Shown here in pieces: positions 41,344-48,957 of a stretch of DNA of 64,000 bases (position 1 is the stretch's first letter; every line of letters begins with the position of its first letter). The translations under genes were made by a program, and so were the position numbers. Below the pieces are notes generated by a model. The model worked only from the letters and a program-made list of their open reading frames with translations. It had not been told where the DNA came from and searched no databases. This stretch comes from Pseudomonas fluorescens (GTDB lineage: Bacteria > Pseudomonadota > Gammaproteobacteria > Pseudomonadales > Pseudomonadaceae): assembly GCF_902497745.1 (NCBI RefSeq), contig NZ_CABVHJ010000013.1, positions 94,155-158,154 of the forward strand, in the 5' to 3' direction.

Positions 41344-43424
41344 GCGAGTATGACTACATCATCGTCGGCGCCGGCGCGGCTGGCTGCGTATTGGCTGCAC
41401 GCTTGAGTGAAGACCCGGCGATCAAGGTACTGCTGCTGGAGGCGGGGGCCGAACGCCGCAGTCCATTGCTGTCGATCCCCGTCGGTGAAGTGCTGCTGAT
41501 GGGTAATCCGAAATACGACTGGTGCTTCGAGACCCGCCCGGACCCGACGCTGGGTGGACGCCGTCTGCAGATTCCACGGGGGCGCCTGTTGGGCGGATCG
41601 AACCTGATCAACGGGATGATCTTTGTCCGGGGTCAGCGCGAGGACTATGACGAGTGGGCCAGTCAAGGCAACCCGGGCTGGACCTGGGACGAAGTGTTGC
41701 CGTACTTCAAACGCCTGGAGTCGAGCGTGGACGTCAGCGGCGAGAGTCGTGGCCAGGACGGGCCGATTCATGTGGCGTTGCCACGCGAATATGACGAGTT
41801 GTGCGATGCCTTTCTGGCGGCAGCCGGCGAAGCCGGGTATCGACGCAATCGCGACTACAACAGCGGCGATCAGGAGGGCTTTGGCTATTACCAGGTCAAC
41901 CATGATCAGGGCCGTCGTTCCTCGGCTTATGGCCGCTACCTGTTGCCGGCGCGCAAGCGGGCAAACCTGACGGTGATTACCGAGGCCGCGGTGCAAAAAC
42001 TGCGTCTGGAAGGCAAGCGCTGTGTGGGTGTGGAGTACCTCAAAGGCACGTTGCAATCGGCCACGGCCCGGCGTGAGGTGATCCTCAGTGCCGGGGTCAT
42101 TCAGTCGCCTCAGTTGCTCGAGTTGTCCGGCATCGGTGCGCCAGCGGTACTGGCGAAGGCCGGCGTGGCGCTGCGACATGCGCTGCCTGGCGTGGGTGAG
42201 AACTTCCGCGATCACTTCGCGTCCCGACTGAAGTGGCGCATTCGCCAGAAAATCACCTTTAACGAACGCACCCGTGGTTTCGCGTTGTTCAGGGAAACGC
42301 TCAACTACGTCTTTCGCCGTCGCGGCGTACTCAGTTTGCCGATTGCTCTGGGCCATGGCTTCGTCAAATCACGCGAGGAAGAGCCGCGGCCAGACTTGCA
42401 GTTTCATTTCGCCCCGGCCAGTTACGGCCCTGGTTCCAGTCGTCGTCTGGACACCTTGCCCGGCATGACCGTGGGCCTGTATCCGTTGCGGCCCGAATCC
42501 ACCGGTAGTATTCACATTTGCTCCAGTGACCCTGGCGAGGCACCGGTCATCGAGTCGCGCTTCCTTGAGCATGAGGATGATCGCCGGCGGATGATTGCGG
42601 GCATGCGCATTATCCGTGACATTGCTGCCCAAGCGGCCCTGCAGCCCTACTGTGATCACGAGTTGTCCCCCGGCACCCAGGTCGCCAGCGATGAAGAATT
42701 GCTGGCGTATGCCCGTACTCAGGGCGACACCTCTTATCACCCCGTGGGTACCTGCCGCATGGGCAACGATGAGCTGGCCGTGGTCGATCATCGGTTACGC
42801 GTGCGCGGTCTCGACGGTTTGCGGGTGATCGACGCGTCGATCATGCCGACGATGGTGTCGGGCAATACCAACGCCGCATCCCTGATGATTGGCGAAAAAG
42901 GCGCTGCCATGGTGCTGGAGGATTATGCATCGCCGCCGGCCACCGGGCAGACTGGCTACAGCATCGACGAGGGTGACCCCGAGGAATTGCAGACCGCCGA
43001 GCTGCTTCAACGCTCGGAAGATTACGCGCGTTCCCTGTACCCGGATGAAAGCGTGCACATGCTCGACGTCGCACAGCTCAAGGCTCCGGAGGTGAGCTTT
43101 GTGGTCGCCCGCGAGCTGGGTAGCGGCGAAGTGCTGGGTTGCGGAGCGGTGGTGGCGATCGGCGAAGGGCAGGCAGAACTCAAGCGCATGTTTGTCGCCG
43201 ACAATGCCCGTCGACGTGGCGTGGGTGCGCGGTTGCTCAAGCGGCTTGAACAGCTCGCCCATCGCAATGGTGCCCGTACCTTGTTGCTGGAGACCGGGGT
43301 CAGCCAGCCGGAGGCTATTTCGCTCTACCGCCGCGCAGGTTTTCGCGATCGCGGCCCGTTCGCTGATTACCGGGAAGACCCGCTGAGTGTATTCATGGAG
43401 AAAACCGTCAATGAACAAGCCTGA
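41340..43424 (+). CDS. tblD: GMC oxidoreductase fused to a GNAT acetyltransferase domain (TblD-like)
   Basis: From the ATG at 41340 (four-base overlap with tblC) the product has 694 residues. Residues 1 to about 540 are a complete FAD-dependent GMC oxidoreductase: YDYIIVGAGAAGCVLAARL binds FAD, GGSNLINGMIFVRG is GMC signature 1, and YHPVGTCRMG with GNTNAASLMIGEKGA holds the C-terminal catalytic His region. Residues about 555-694 form a GNAT fold with the acetyl-CoA loop RRRGVGARL and LYRRAGF. The two activities would act in the same pathway. The oxidase may make a carbonyl intermediate. The acetyltransferase may modify or detoxify the product, like Ttr in P. syringae. Both roles are inference. 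Confidence 0.75.
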   Translation: MSEYDYIIVGAGAAGCVLAARLSEDPAIKVLLLEAGAERRSPLLSIPVGEVLLMGNPKYDWCFETRPDPTLGGRRLQIPRGRLLGGSNLINGMIFVRGQREDYDEWASQGNPGWTWDEVLPYFKRLESSVDVSGESRGQDGPIHVALPREYDELCDAFLAAAGEAGYRRNRDYNSGDQEGFGYYQVNHDQGRRSSAYGRYLLPARKRANLTVITEAAVQKLRLEGKRCVGVEYLKGTLQSATARREVILSAGVIQSPQLLELSGIGAPAVLAKAGVALRHALPGVGENFRDHFASRLKWRIRQKITFNERTRGFALFRETLNYVFRRRGVLSLPIALGHGFVKSREEEPRPDLQFHFAPASYGPGSSRRLDTLPGMTVGLYPLRPESTGSIHICSSDPGEAPVIESRFLEHEDDRRRMIAGMRIIRDIAAQAALQPYCDHELSPGTQVASDEELLAYARTQGDTSYHPVGTCRMGNDELAVVDHRLRVRGLDGLRVIDASIMPTMVSGNTNAASLMIGEKGAAMVLEDYASPPATGQTGYSIDEGDPEELQTAELLQRSEDYARSLYPDESVHMLDVAQLKAPEVSFVVARELGSGEVLGCGAVVAIGEGQAELKRMFVADNARRRGVGARLLKRLEQLAHRNGARTLLLETGVSQPEAISLYRRAGFRDRGPFADYREDPLSVFMEKTVNEQA

Positions 43425-44373
43425 AGTCAGCCTTAGTGGCATGGCTACGCCTGTCAGCCGTGGTGTGGTGCGGGCCGGCATTCTGTATGTGGCGGCCTTT
43501 CTGATTCTGGCCAACGCCAACGCGGTGTTCTCGGGCAACCTGCTGCAGCAACTGCATCCGTTCACCTTTCTGTTCTGGAGTTTTGTAATCACCAGCGGCT
43601 TCTTTCTGTCGCGGTTATTGCTGAGTTCCGGTACCAAAGGCCTGGCGATCGGTGCCGATGCTGCTGGCCCGCTGACCGTCCTGAACTTTACCAGCGCGCT
43701 GAACTGGATCGGCTACTTCTATGCCCTGCGCTATATCGAACCCGCCATCGTCAGCGCCATCATGGGCGGACTTGGGCCGGTGAGCACGATTCTGCTGGAG
43801 CGCATCGTTCGGCGGCGTCAGTTGCCGCTTTACACCTACGCGGTCGCGGCGGGCATTCTTTCCGGCACAGCGTTGCTGGCGTGGGCGTCCCTGGTGGGGC
43901 TGGCGGGGATTCGCCCGATCAACTTCAGTGACACCGTTATCGGCCTCGCCGCCGCCGCGGCCGGCGGTGCATCCCAAGCGCTGAACACCATCGCGACCAA
44001 ACAATTGGGCGAGCGCAGCTGGACTGCCACACGGATCATGGCGCATCGGTTCTACTTGCTGATCATCGTCGCGGCGGTGCTTGCCTGGAGCGGTCCCGGC
44101 TTCGCGTTTGCCTCAAGTACGCAATTGGGTGGCCTGGCCATTGCCACGCTGCTCGGGGTCATCATTCCGTTGTGGCTGTTGCAGCGCGGCATCCTACTTT
44201 CGGAACCCTTTACCGTGGCGGCGTTGCTGGCGTGGGCGCCGTTGCTCACTTACGTCTTTCAAGTATTTGATGCCCGAATCCAGTGGTCGATGACCTCTGC
44301 TTTGGGCTGTTCCGTGATCGCTCTGGTTACGGTGTTTGGCACATGGATGAAATTCAAGGGAGACAGCAAATGA
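43411..44373 (+). CDS. tblE: DMT/EamA-family membrane protein TblE
   Basis: The chosen ATG at 43411 lies inside the end of tblD (14-base overlap) and gives 320 residues with ten membrane segments, the drug/metabolite transporter (EamA) layout of two five-helix repeats. Motif-like strings include YFYALRYIEPAIVSAIMGGLGP in the first half. It may export a pathway intermediate or product across the inner membrane, in addition to TblR. Substrate direction is not deducible. Confidence 0.75.
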   Translation: MNKPEVSLSGMATPVSRGVVRAGILYVAAFLILANANAVFSGNLLQQLHPFTFLFWSFVITSGFFLSRLLLSSGTKGLAIGADAAGPLTVLNFTSALNWIGYFYALRYIEPAIVSAIMGGLGPVSTILLERIVRRRQLPLYTYAVAAGILSGTALLAWASLVGLAGIRPINFSDTVIGLAAAAAGGASQALNTIATKQLGERSWTATRIMAHRFYLLIIVAAVLAWSGPGFAFASSTQLGGLAIATLLGVIIPLWLLQRGILLSEPFTVAALLAWAPLLTYVFQVFDARIQWSMTSALGCSVIALVTVFGTWMKFKGDSK

Positions 44374-45629
44374 CACAAGCCAAGGAAAAAATCCTCGTTG
44401 TAGTCGATGGTTATTCATCAGGCTCACAATTGCCGGCGCTGATGGCCGAGTCTGGCTGGAAGTGCATTCACGTGAGCAGTTCACCCAATCCGCCCGAGTA
44501 CTACCTGCGCACCTACCACAAGGACGAATACATAGCGCACTTCGAGTACCAGGGTGATATCCAGCGCCTGGCCGATGAAATCAACGCCTTGCACCCGAGC
44601 GCCGTGTTGCCGGGCACCGAGAGCGGGGTGATTGTCGCTGACCTGCTCGCCGCGGCCTTGCAACTGCCGGGCAACGATCCGTCCACCAGCCTGGCGCGCC
44701 GCGACAAATACACCATGCACGAGCGCCTCAAGGCCGTTGGCCTGCGCAGCATGGATCACTATCTGGCCCGTGACCGCGATGGGCTGAGCCAGTGGGCCGC
44801 CAGTGGCAGCTGGCCGGTGGTCATCAAGCCTCAGGCCAGTGCCGGGACCGACTCGGTGACCTTCTGCGCCGATCAAGGTGAGCTCGTCGACAGCTTCGAC
44901 AAGCTCTTCGGCACGGTCAACCAATTGGGCGAGCGCAATGATGCGGTGCTGGCGCAGCGCTTGCTGGTAGGGCCGGAGTATTTCATCAATGGCGTCAGCG
45001 GCCATGGCAAGCATGTGATCACCGAGATCTGGCGCGCCGACAAGCTGCCGGCACCGGACGGTGGCTGGATCTATGACCGTGCCGTGCTGTTCGACCCGAC
45101 GTCGCCCGAAATGAAGGAGATCGTCGAGTATGTTCACGGCGTACTGAATGCCTTGGGTATCCGCTACGGTGCCAACCACACCGAGTTGATCGTGACCGAG
45201 GCAGGCCCGACCTTGATCGAATGTGCCTCGCGTCTGTCGGGGGGGCTCAATCGTCCGGCGGCCAACTACGCGGTCGGCGCCAGTCAGCTGGATCTGGTGG
45301 GCAAGCTGGTCAGGGAAGGGGAGTCGGCCATCGACTCCATCGTCGATGCGCAGCAGGGTCACCATTACCCGCTGTGGCAGGTGCAATTCATCTCCAGCCA
45401 GGAAGGTGTTGTCACTCGTTCCTCCTACGATGAGTTGCTCAAGACCCTCAAGAGCAAAGCCTGGCTGCAGCGTGCGCCAAAAGAAGGGGACGCCGTGGTC
45501 AAGACCGTCGACTTGTTCTCCAGCCCCGGCATCGTCTTCATGAGCCATGCCGACAGCAATGTGCTCCATGCTGACTATCAGACCGTACGCGAATGGGAGC
45601 GCACATCGCGCCTGTTCAGCGTCCAGTAA
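44370..45629 (+). CDS. tblF: ATP-grasp amino-acid ligase TblF
   Basis: From the ATG at 44370, overlapping the tblE stop, the product has 419 residues. It is an ATP-grasp ligase: WPVVIKPQASAGTDSVTFC (about residues 149-167) is the nucleotide-binding Lys region, GPEYFINGVSGHG follows, and GANHTELIVTEAGPTLIECASRLSGG carries the metal-binding Glu and the Arg/Ser close of the active site. TblF of P. syringae joins tabtoxinine-beta-lactam to Thr, giving the non-toxic dipeptide tabtoxin, and so also protects the producer. The same role is expected here. Confidence 0.82.
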   Translation: MTQAKEKILVVVDGYSSGSQLPALMAESGWKCIHVSSSPNPPEYYLRTYHKDEYIAHFEYQGDIQRLADEINALHPSAVLPGTESGVIVADLLAAALQLPGNDPSTSLARRDKYTMHERLKAVGLRSMDHYLARDRDGLSQWAASGSWPVVIKPQASAGTDSVTFCADQGELVDSFDKLFGTVNQLGERNDAVLAQRLLVGPEYFINGVSGHGKHVITEIWRADKLPAPDGGWIYDRAVLFDPTSPEMKEIVEYVHGVLNALGIRYGANHTELIVTEAGPTLIECASRLSGGLNRPAANYAVGASQLDLVGKLVREGESAIDSIVDAQQGHHYPLWQVQFISSQEGVVTRSSYDELLKTLKSKAWLQRAPKEGDAVVKTVDLFSSPGIVFMSHADSNVLHADYQTVREWERTSRLFSVQ

Positions 45630-45736
45630 GCCTGCGGGAGTGACCGTGCACCAGGCCTGAACGGGTCTGGTGCTCATCCGCACCCAAGCATTCCGTGCGC
45701 GCGGGCCTGCGCGTCTACGTCTGGAAGAGCATCGCC

Positions 45737-47029
45737 ATGAAGCATACGGATTCGCCGCGGCAGCAGCGCAGGATACTGCTGGCTGTAGGAATAGGCACGA
45801 CCCTGGAATGGTTCGATTTCACCTTGTTCGCGATCTTCTCCCTGCACATCGCCAAGACTTTTTTTCCCGCCCAGGATCAACTGATGTCGCTGCTGGCGAC
45901 CTTCGTCACCCTGGCGGTAGGTTTTGTGGCGCGACCGCTTGGCGCGTTTCTCATCGGCCGCTACGCCGATCGCCACGGACGCAAGAAAGCGTTGATCCTG
46001 ACCATGAACATGATGGCTGTCGGCACTGTGCTGATTGCTTTTTGTCCTGGCTACAGCGTGCTGGGCTATGGCGCCACGGTGCTGCTGGTGGCGGCGCGGA
46101 TTGTTCAAGGGCTGGCGGCGGGTGGCGAAATCGGCAGCGCGCTGGCCTACCTGTGCGAATCGGCACCGGCCGCGCGGCGAGGCTTTTTCACCTCGATCCA
46201 GCAAGTGGCACAAGCAGGCTCGTTTTTATTGTGTGGCCTGTTTGCGAGCATCCTGGCGACCGTTTTGACGCCTGAGCAGTTGGGCAGCTGGGGATGGCGA
46301 GTGCCGTTTGTCCTGGGGGTGCTGATCTACTTCGTCGGCGTATACGTGCGTCGCACAATTGATGAAAGCAGCGCATTCCAGGCTCACGCCCGGCAGGGGA
46401 TCGAAGTCCCCGCGAAAGAAATCCTTCAGCATTGGCGCAGCCTTGTGTTGGGCATCGCATTCGTTGCCCTGTGGACGGTGTGCACCCAGCTGATCAACTT
46501 TATGCCGGCTTACGCCCAGGCCATGCTCAATCTTGATGCCGGCAAGGCTTATTACGGCATCACCCTGGTCGGTTTCATCACCTTGCTCAGCCCATTGGGC
46601 GGCTGGTTGTCGGATCGTTGGGGGCGGTACAACGTCATGTTGCTCGGGGCGCTGGGGGTGTTGTTGCTGGCGTATCCGGCATTCCTGGCGCTCAAGCAGA
46701 ATCCGCAGGACAGCGGATTGATGCTGTTGCAGGCGGGTCTGGCGATGTTAATGGTGCTGTACGCCGGACCGGCATCGGCGGCATTGGCGGAGTTGTTCCC
46801 GGTGGCCGTGCGCTCGACCGGGATCAGCGTGGCCTACGCCAGTTCGGTGGTGCTGTTCGGCAGTTTTACCCCTACGTTGGTGACCTTGCTGTATCGCCAC
46901 ACCGGTGACCCGATGATGGCGGCGTACTACCTGCTGGCGGCGACGCTGGTGAGCTTTGTCGCGTTGATGGTTGCGCGTCAGCGACAGGCAGCAAACACCG
47001 CTCGGGATTTCCACGACCAGGCCGCCTGA
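45737..47029 (+). CDS. tblR: MFS transporter of the MHS type, TblR-like
   Basis: The product from the ATG at 45737 has 430 residues and about 12 membrane segments. GTTLEWFDFTLFA at the first helix and the GRYADRHGRKKAL loop are hallmarks of the metabolite:H+ symporter (MHS) branch of the MFS. QGLAAGGEIGSALAYL completes the signature. As the last gene of the tbl arm it is the probable exporter of the dipeptide toxin, which TblR is held to be in P. syringae. An earlier in-frame ATG at 45695 is possible. The 107-base gap after tblF leaves room for its own promoter. Confidence 0.75.
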   Translation: MKHTDSPRQQRRILLAVGIGTTLEWFDFTLFAIFSLHIAKTFFPAQDQLMSLLATFVTLAVGFVARPLGAFLIGRYADRHGRKKALILTMNMMAVGTVLIAFCPGYSVLGYGATVLLVAARIVQGLAAGGEIGSALAYLCESAPAARRGFFTSIQQVAQAGSFLLCGLFASILATVLTPEQLGSWGWRVPFVLGVLIYFVGVYVRRTIDESSAFQAHARQGIEVPAKEILQHWRSLVLGIAFVALWTVCTQLINFMPAYAQAMLNLDAGKAYYGITLVGFITLLSPLGGWLSDRWGRYNVMLLGALGVLLLAYPAFLALKQNPQDSGLMLLQAGLAMLMVLYAGPASAALAELFPVAVRSTGISVAYASSVVLFGSFTPTLVTLLYRHTGDPMMAAYYLLAATLVSFVALMVARQRQAANTARDFHDQAA

Positions 47030-47193
47030 AATGAGAGAGCATGCATTGCTTATCCGGCCTTTGGTTGCCCAGGAATGGAGGGTGGCAAGGAAAACACCGC
47101 ACCAGTACCGGTTGGCCTGCTGAGTGCTTGCGGTGATGGGGGCGACCAGGTGTAGCGATTCCGATTGTTTTCGCCCGTTCGCAAATCCATACG

Positions 47194-47226
47194 AAAGCCT
47201 CTTGCCTCTTTGGCAATGAGGCTTTT
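47194..47226. terminator. bidirectional intrinsic terminator
   Basis: AAAGCCTCTTGCC (47194-47206) and GGCAATGAGGCTTTT (47212-47226) form a GC-rich hairpin with A and T runs on the two sides, so it can end transcription of tblR and from the right. It stands in the 314-base gap 47030-47343; nothing else is recognised there apart from the promoter region of the sigma factor gene. Confidence 0.85.
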
Positions 47227-47343
47227 ATTGGTGTGGCGATAACGATCGGTCGACTTCGTCGGTACGCCAAGGAATGCATTGCCTTGCCTTAATACGAAGC
47301 ATTACTATTCACGCCCCTTTCCTCAGCACGCCGCCCGAACCCC

Positions 47344-47835
47344 ATGCGTCCCCGCAGACCCGGCTTTTTCGAGCATTACGAAGAGTTGATCGGCACCTGG
47401 ACTCGTCGCCTGCGCAATCGCGCGCAGGCCGAGGATCTGGCGCACGACACCTTTGTGCGGGTGCTTGAGTCCGATTCGGCGGCGGTGCAGCAGCCCCGGG
47501 CGTATTTGCACCAGACCGCGCGCAATATTGCGGTCGACGGTTATCGGCGTGAGGATCGGCGCGGCGTCATGGAGTCGCAGGCCCTCGATCACAGTGAGTC
47601 GTCATCCGGCGACCCGGAGCATTACATGCATGCGATCCAGCTGGCCGACTCCATCGAACGAGCGCTCGCCGAGCTGCCGGTCAATTGCCGCAAGATCTTC
47701 ATCTGGCAGAAGATCGAAGGCCTGTCTCAGGCGGAAATCGCCGAACGCCTGGGCCTGTCCAAGAACATGGTCGAAAAGTATATGATCCGCACCCTGCGGC
47801 ATCTGCGTGATCGACTGGACGGGTTGCAGTCATGA
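47344..47835 (+). CDS. fecI: ECF sigma factor (FecI-like)
   Basis: The 163-residue product is an iron-starvation ECF sigma factor. Region 2 is visible in RNRAQAEDLAHDTFVRVLES and the PRAYLHQTARNIAVDGYRR stretch. Region 4 has LPVNCRKIFIWQKIEGLSQAEIAERLGLSKNMVEKYM. It directs RNA polymerase to the fecA promoter when the FecA/FecR surface signal arrives. The anti-sigma gene follows 40 bases later. I saw no clear Fur box upstream, although one is expected. Confidence 0.87.
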   Translation: MRPRRPGFFEHYEELIGTWTRRLRNRAQAEDLAHDTFVRVLESDSAAVQQPRAYLHQTARNIAVDGYRREDRRGVMESQALDHSESSSGDPEHYMHAIQLADSIERALAELPVNCRKIFIWQKIEGLSQAEIAERLGLSKNMVEKYMIRTLRHLRDRLDGLQS

Positions 47836-47875
47836 GCCGCTGCGACATTTCATTCCCGGCCAAACAGGACATTCC

Positions 47876-48859
47876 ATGATGGATACGCGTGATTGCGCGT
47901 GCGGGCAAACAACGGTGCGCGATGATGCGGCTCGCTGGTTTGTGCGTTTGCAGGAGCCGGCCATTGATGCCGACGAGCAGCAGCGCTTCGACACTTGGTT
48001 GAATGAACATCCGCAGCACCGTGACGAATTTCAGTTGCTGCAAGGCTTGTGGTCGGCCGCCGATCTGCTGTCGGCGCCACGTCTCAAAGCCCTGGTTGAA
48101 ACTCCGCCGAGCCGCCGCGAACGCCGTCCGATGCTGCGTTATGCCGTGGCTGCCAGTGTGCTGGCGGTCGCGCTCGGGCTGGGACTGTTCAGTGGTTTGA
48201 ATCATCCGGGTGGCTACAGCGCCGAGTTCGCCACGGCGCTGGGCGAACGTAAACATGTGGCACTGCCGGACGGATCGGTGATCGATCTGAACAGCCGCAG
48301 TCGCTTGCAGGTGCGTTTTGAAAAGGATCGTCGCGTCATCGAATTGAGCGAAGGCGAAGCGATGTTCAGCGTCGAGCACGACACCTCGCGACCGTTCGTG
48401 GTCGAGGCGGGCAACGGCACAGTCACGGTCACTGGCACGCGTTTCGATGTGCGCCGCGACGTCACGCAAACCCGCGTGGCGGTGGAGCAGGGCACGGTGA
48501 AAGTACAGGGGCGTGATGCAGCGGATGATCAGTTCATCAGCCTGACAGCAGGCCTCGGCACTCACGTCGATGCGCGAGGCAAAGTCGCCGCGGCCTATGC
48601 AGTCAACCCGGCGGAACTGACGGCGTGGCGCAGCGGCAAACTGGTCTTCAATAATGCCAGCCTCAGTGAAGTCGCAGCCGAAGTGTCGCATTATCGTGAG
48701 AAGCCGTTGACTGTCGCCAACCCGGCCGTGGCCCGTCTGCGCCTGACCAGCGTGTTCAAATCCGACAACACCGATGCCTTGCTCAAAGCCTTGCCGAGCA
48801 TCCTCCCGGTGGCCGTTCGCACCCTTGCGGATGGCAGTCAGGAAATAATCGCAAAATAA
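47876..48859 (+). CDS. fecR: FecR-type anti-sigma regulator
   Basis: The product (327 residues from the first of two adjacent ATGs) has a cytoplasmic N-terminal domain (AARWFVRLQEPAIDADEQQRFDTWL), a membrane segment near residues 84-106 (AVAASVLAVALGLGLFSGL) and a periplasmic FecR domain. The latter starts ALPDGSVIDLNSRSRLQV and ends in the FecA-signalling C-terminal part. It relays the signal of the loaded outer-membrane receptor to the FecI-like sigma factor. AGGA precedes the start. Confidence 0.87.
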   Translation: MMDTRDCACGQTTVRDDAARWFVRLQEPAIDADEQQRFDTWLNEHPQHRDEFQLLQGLWSAADLLSAPRLKALVETPPSRRERRPMLRYAVAASVLAVALGLGLFSGLNHPGGYSAEFATALGERKHVALPDGSVIDLNSRSRLQVRFEKDRRVIELSEGEAMFSVEHDTSRPFVVEAGNGTVTVTGTRFDVRRDVTQTRVAVEQGTVKVQGRDAADDQFISLTAGLGTHVDARGKVAAAYAVNPAELTAWRSGKLVFNNASLSEVAAEVSHYREKPLTVANPAVARLRLTSVFKSDNTDALLKALPSILPVAVRTLADGSQEIIAK

Positions 48860-48957
48860 AATTCAGGTTTTTTTCGAGTTCATCGTCTTCCTGTTCAACT
48901 GCAACTGGTTTGCATTAACAGCCGCACACTCTTGCGATCCACAGGACTACGTACGAC

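Noticed and set aside
41340..43424. GMC-GNAT fusion as a sequencing artefact joining two genes
   Set aside because: The frame is continuous over 2 kb without a stop, the linker (about residues 540-560) is plausible, and tblE begins inside the end of the GNAT part, so the gene looks genuinely fused.
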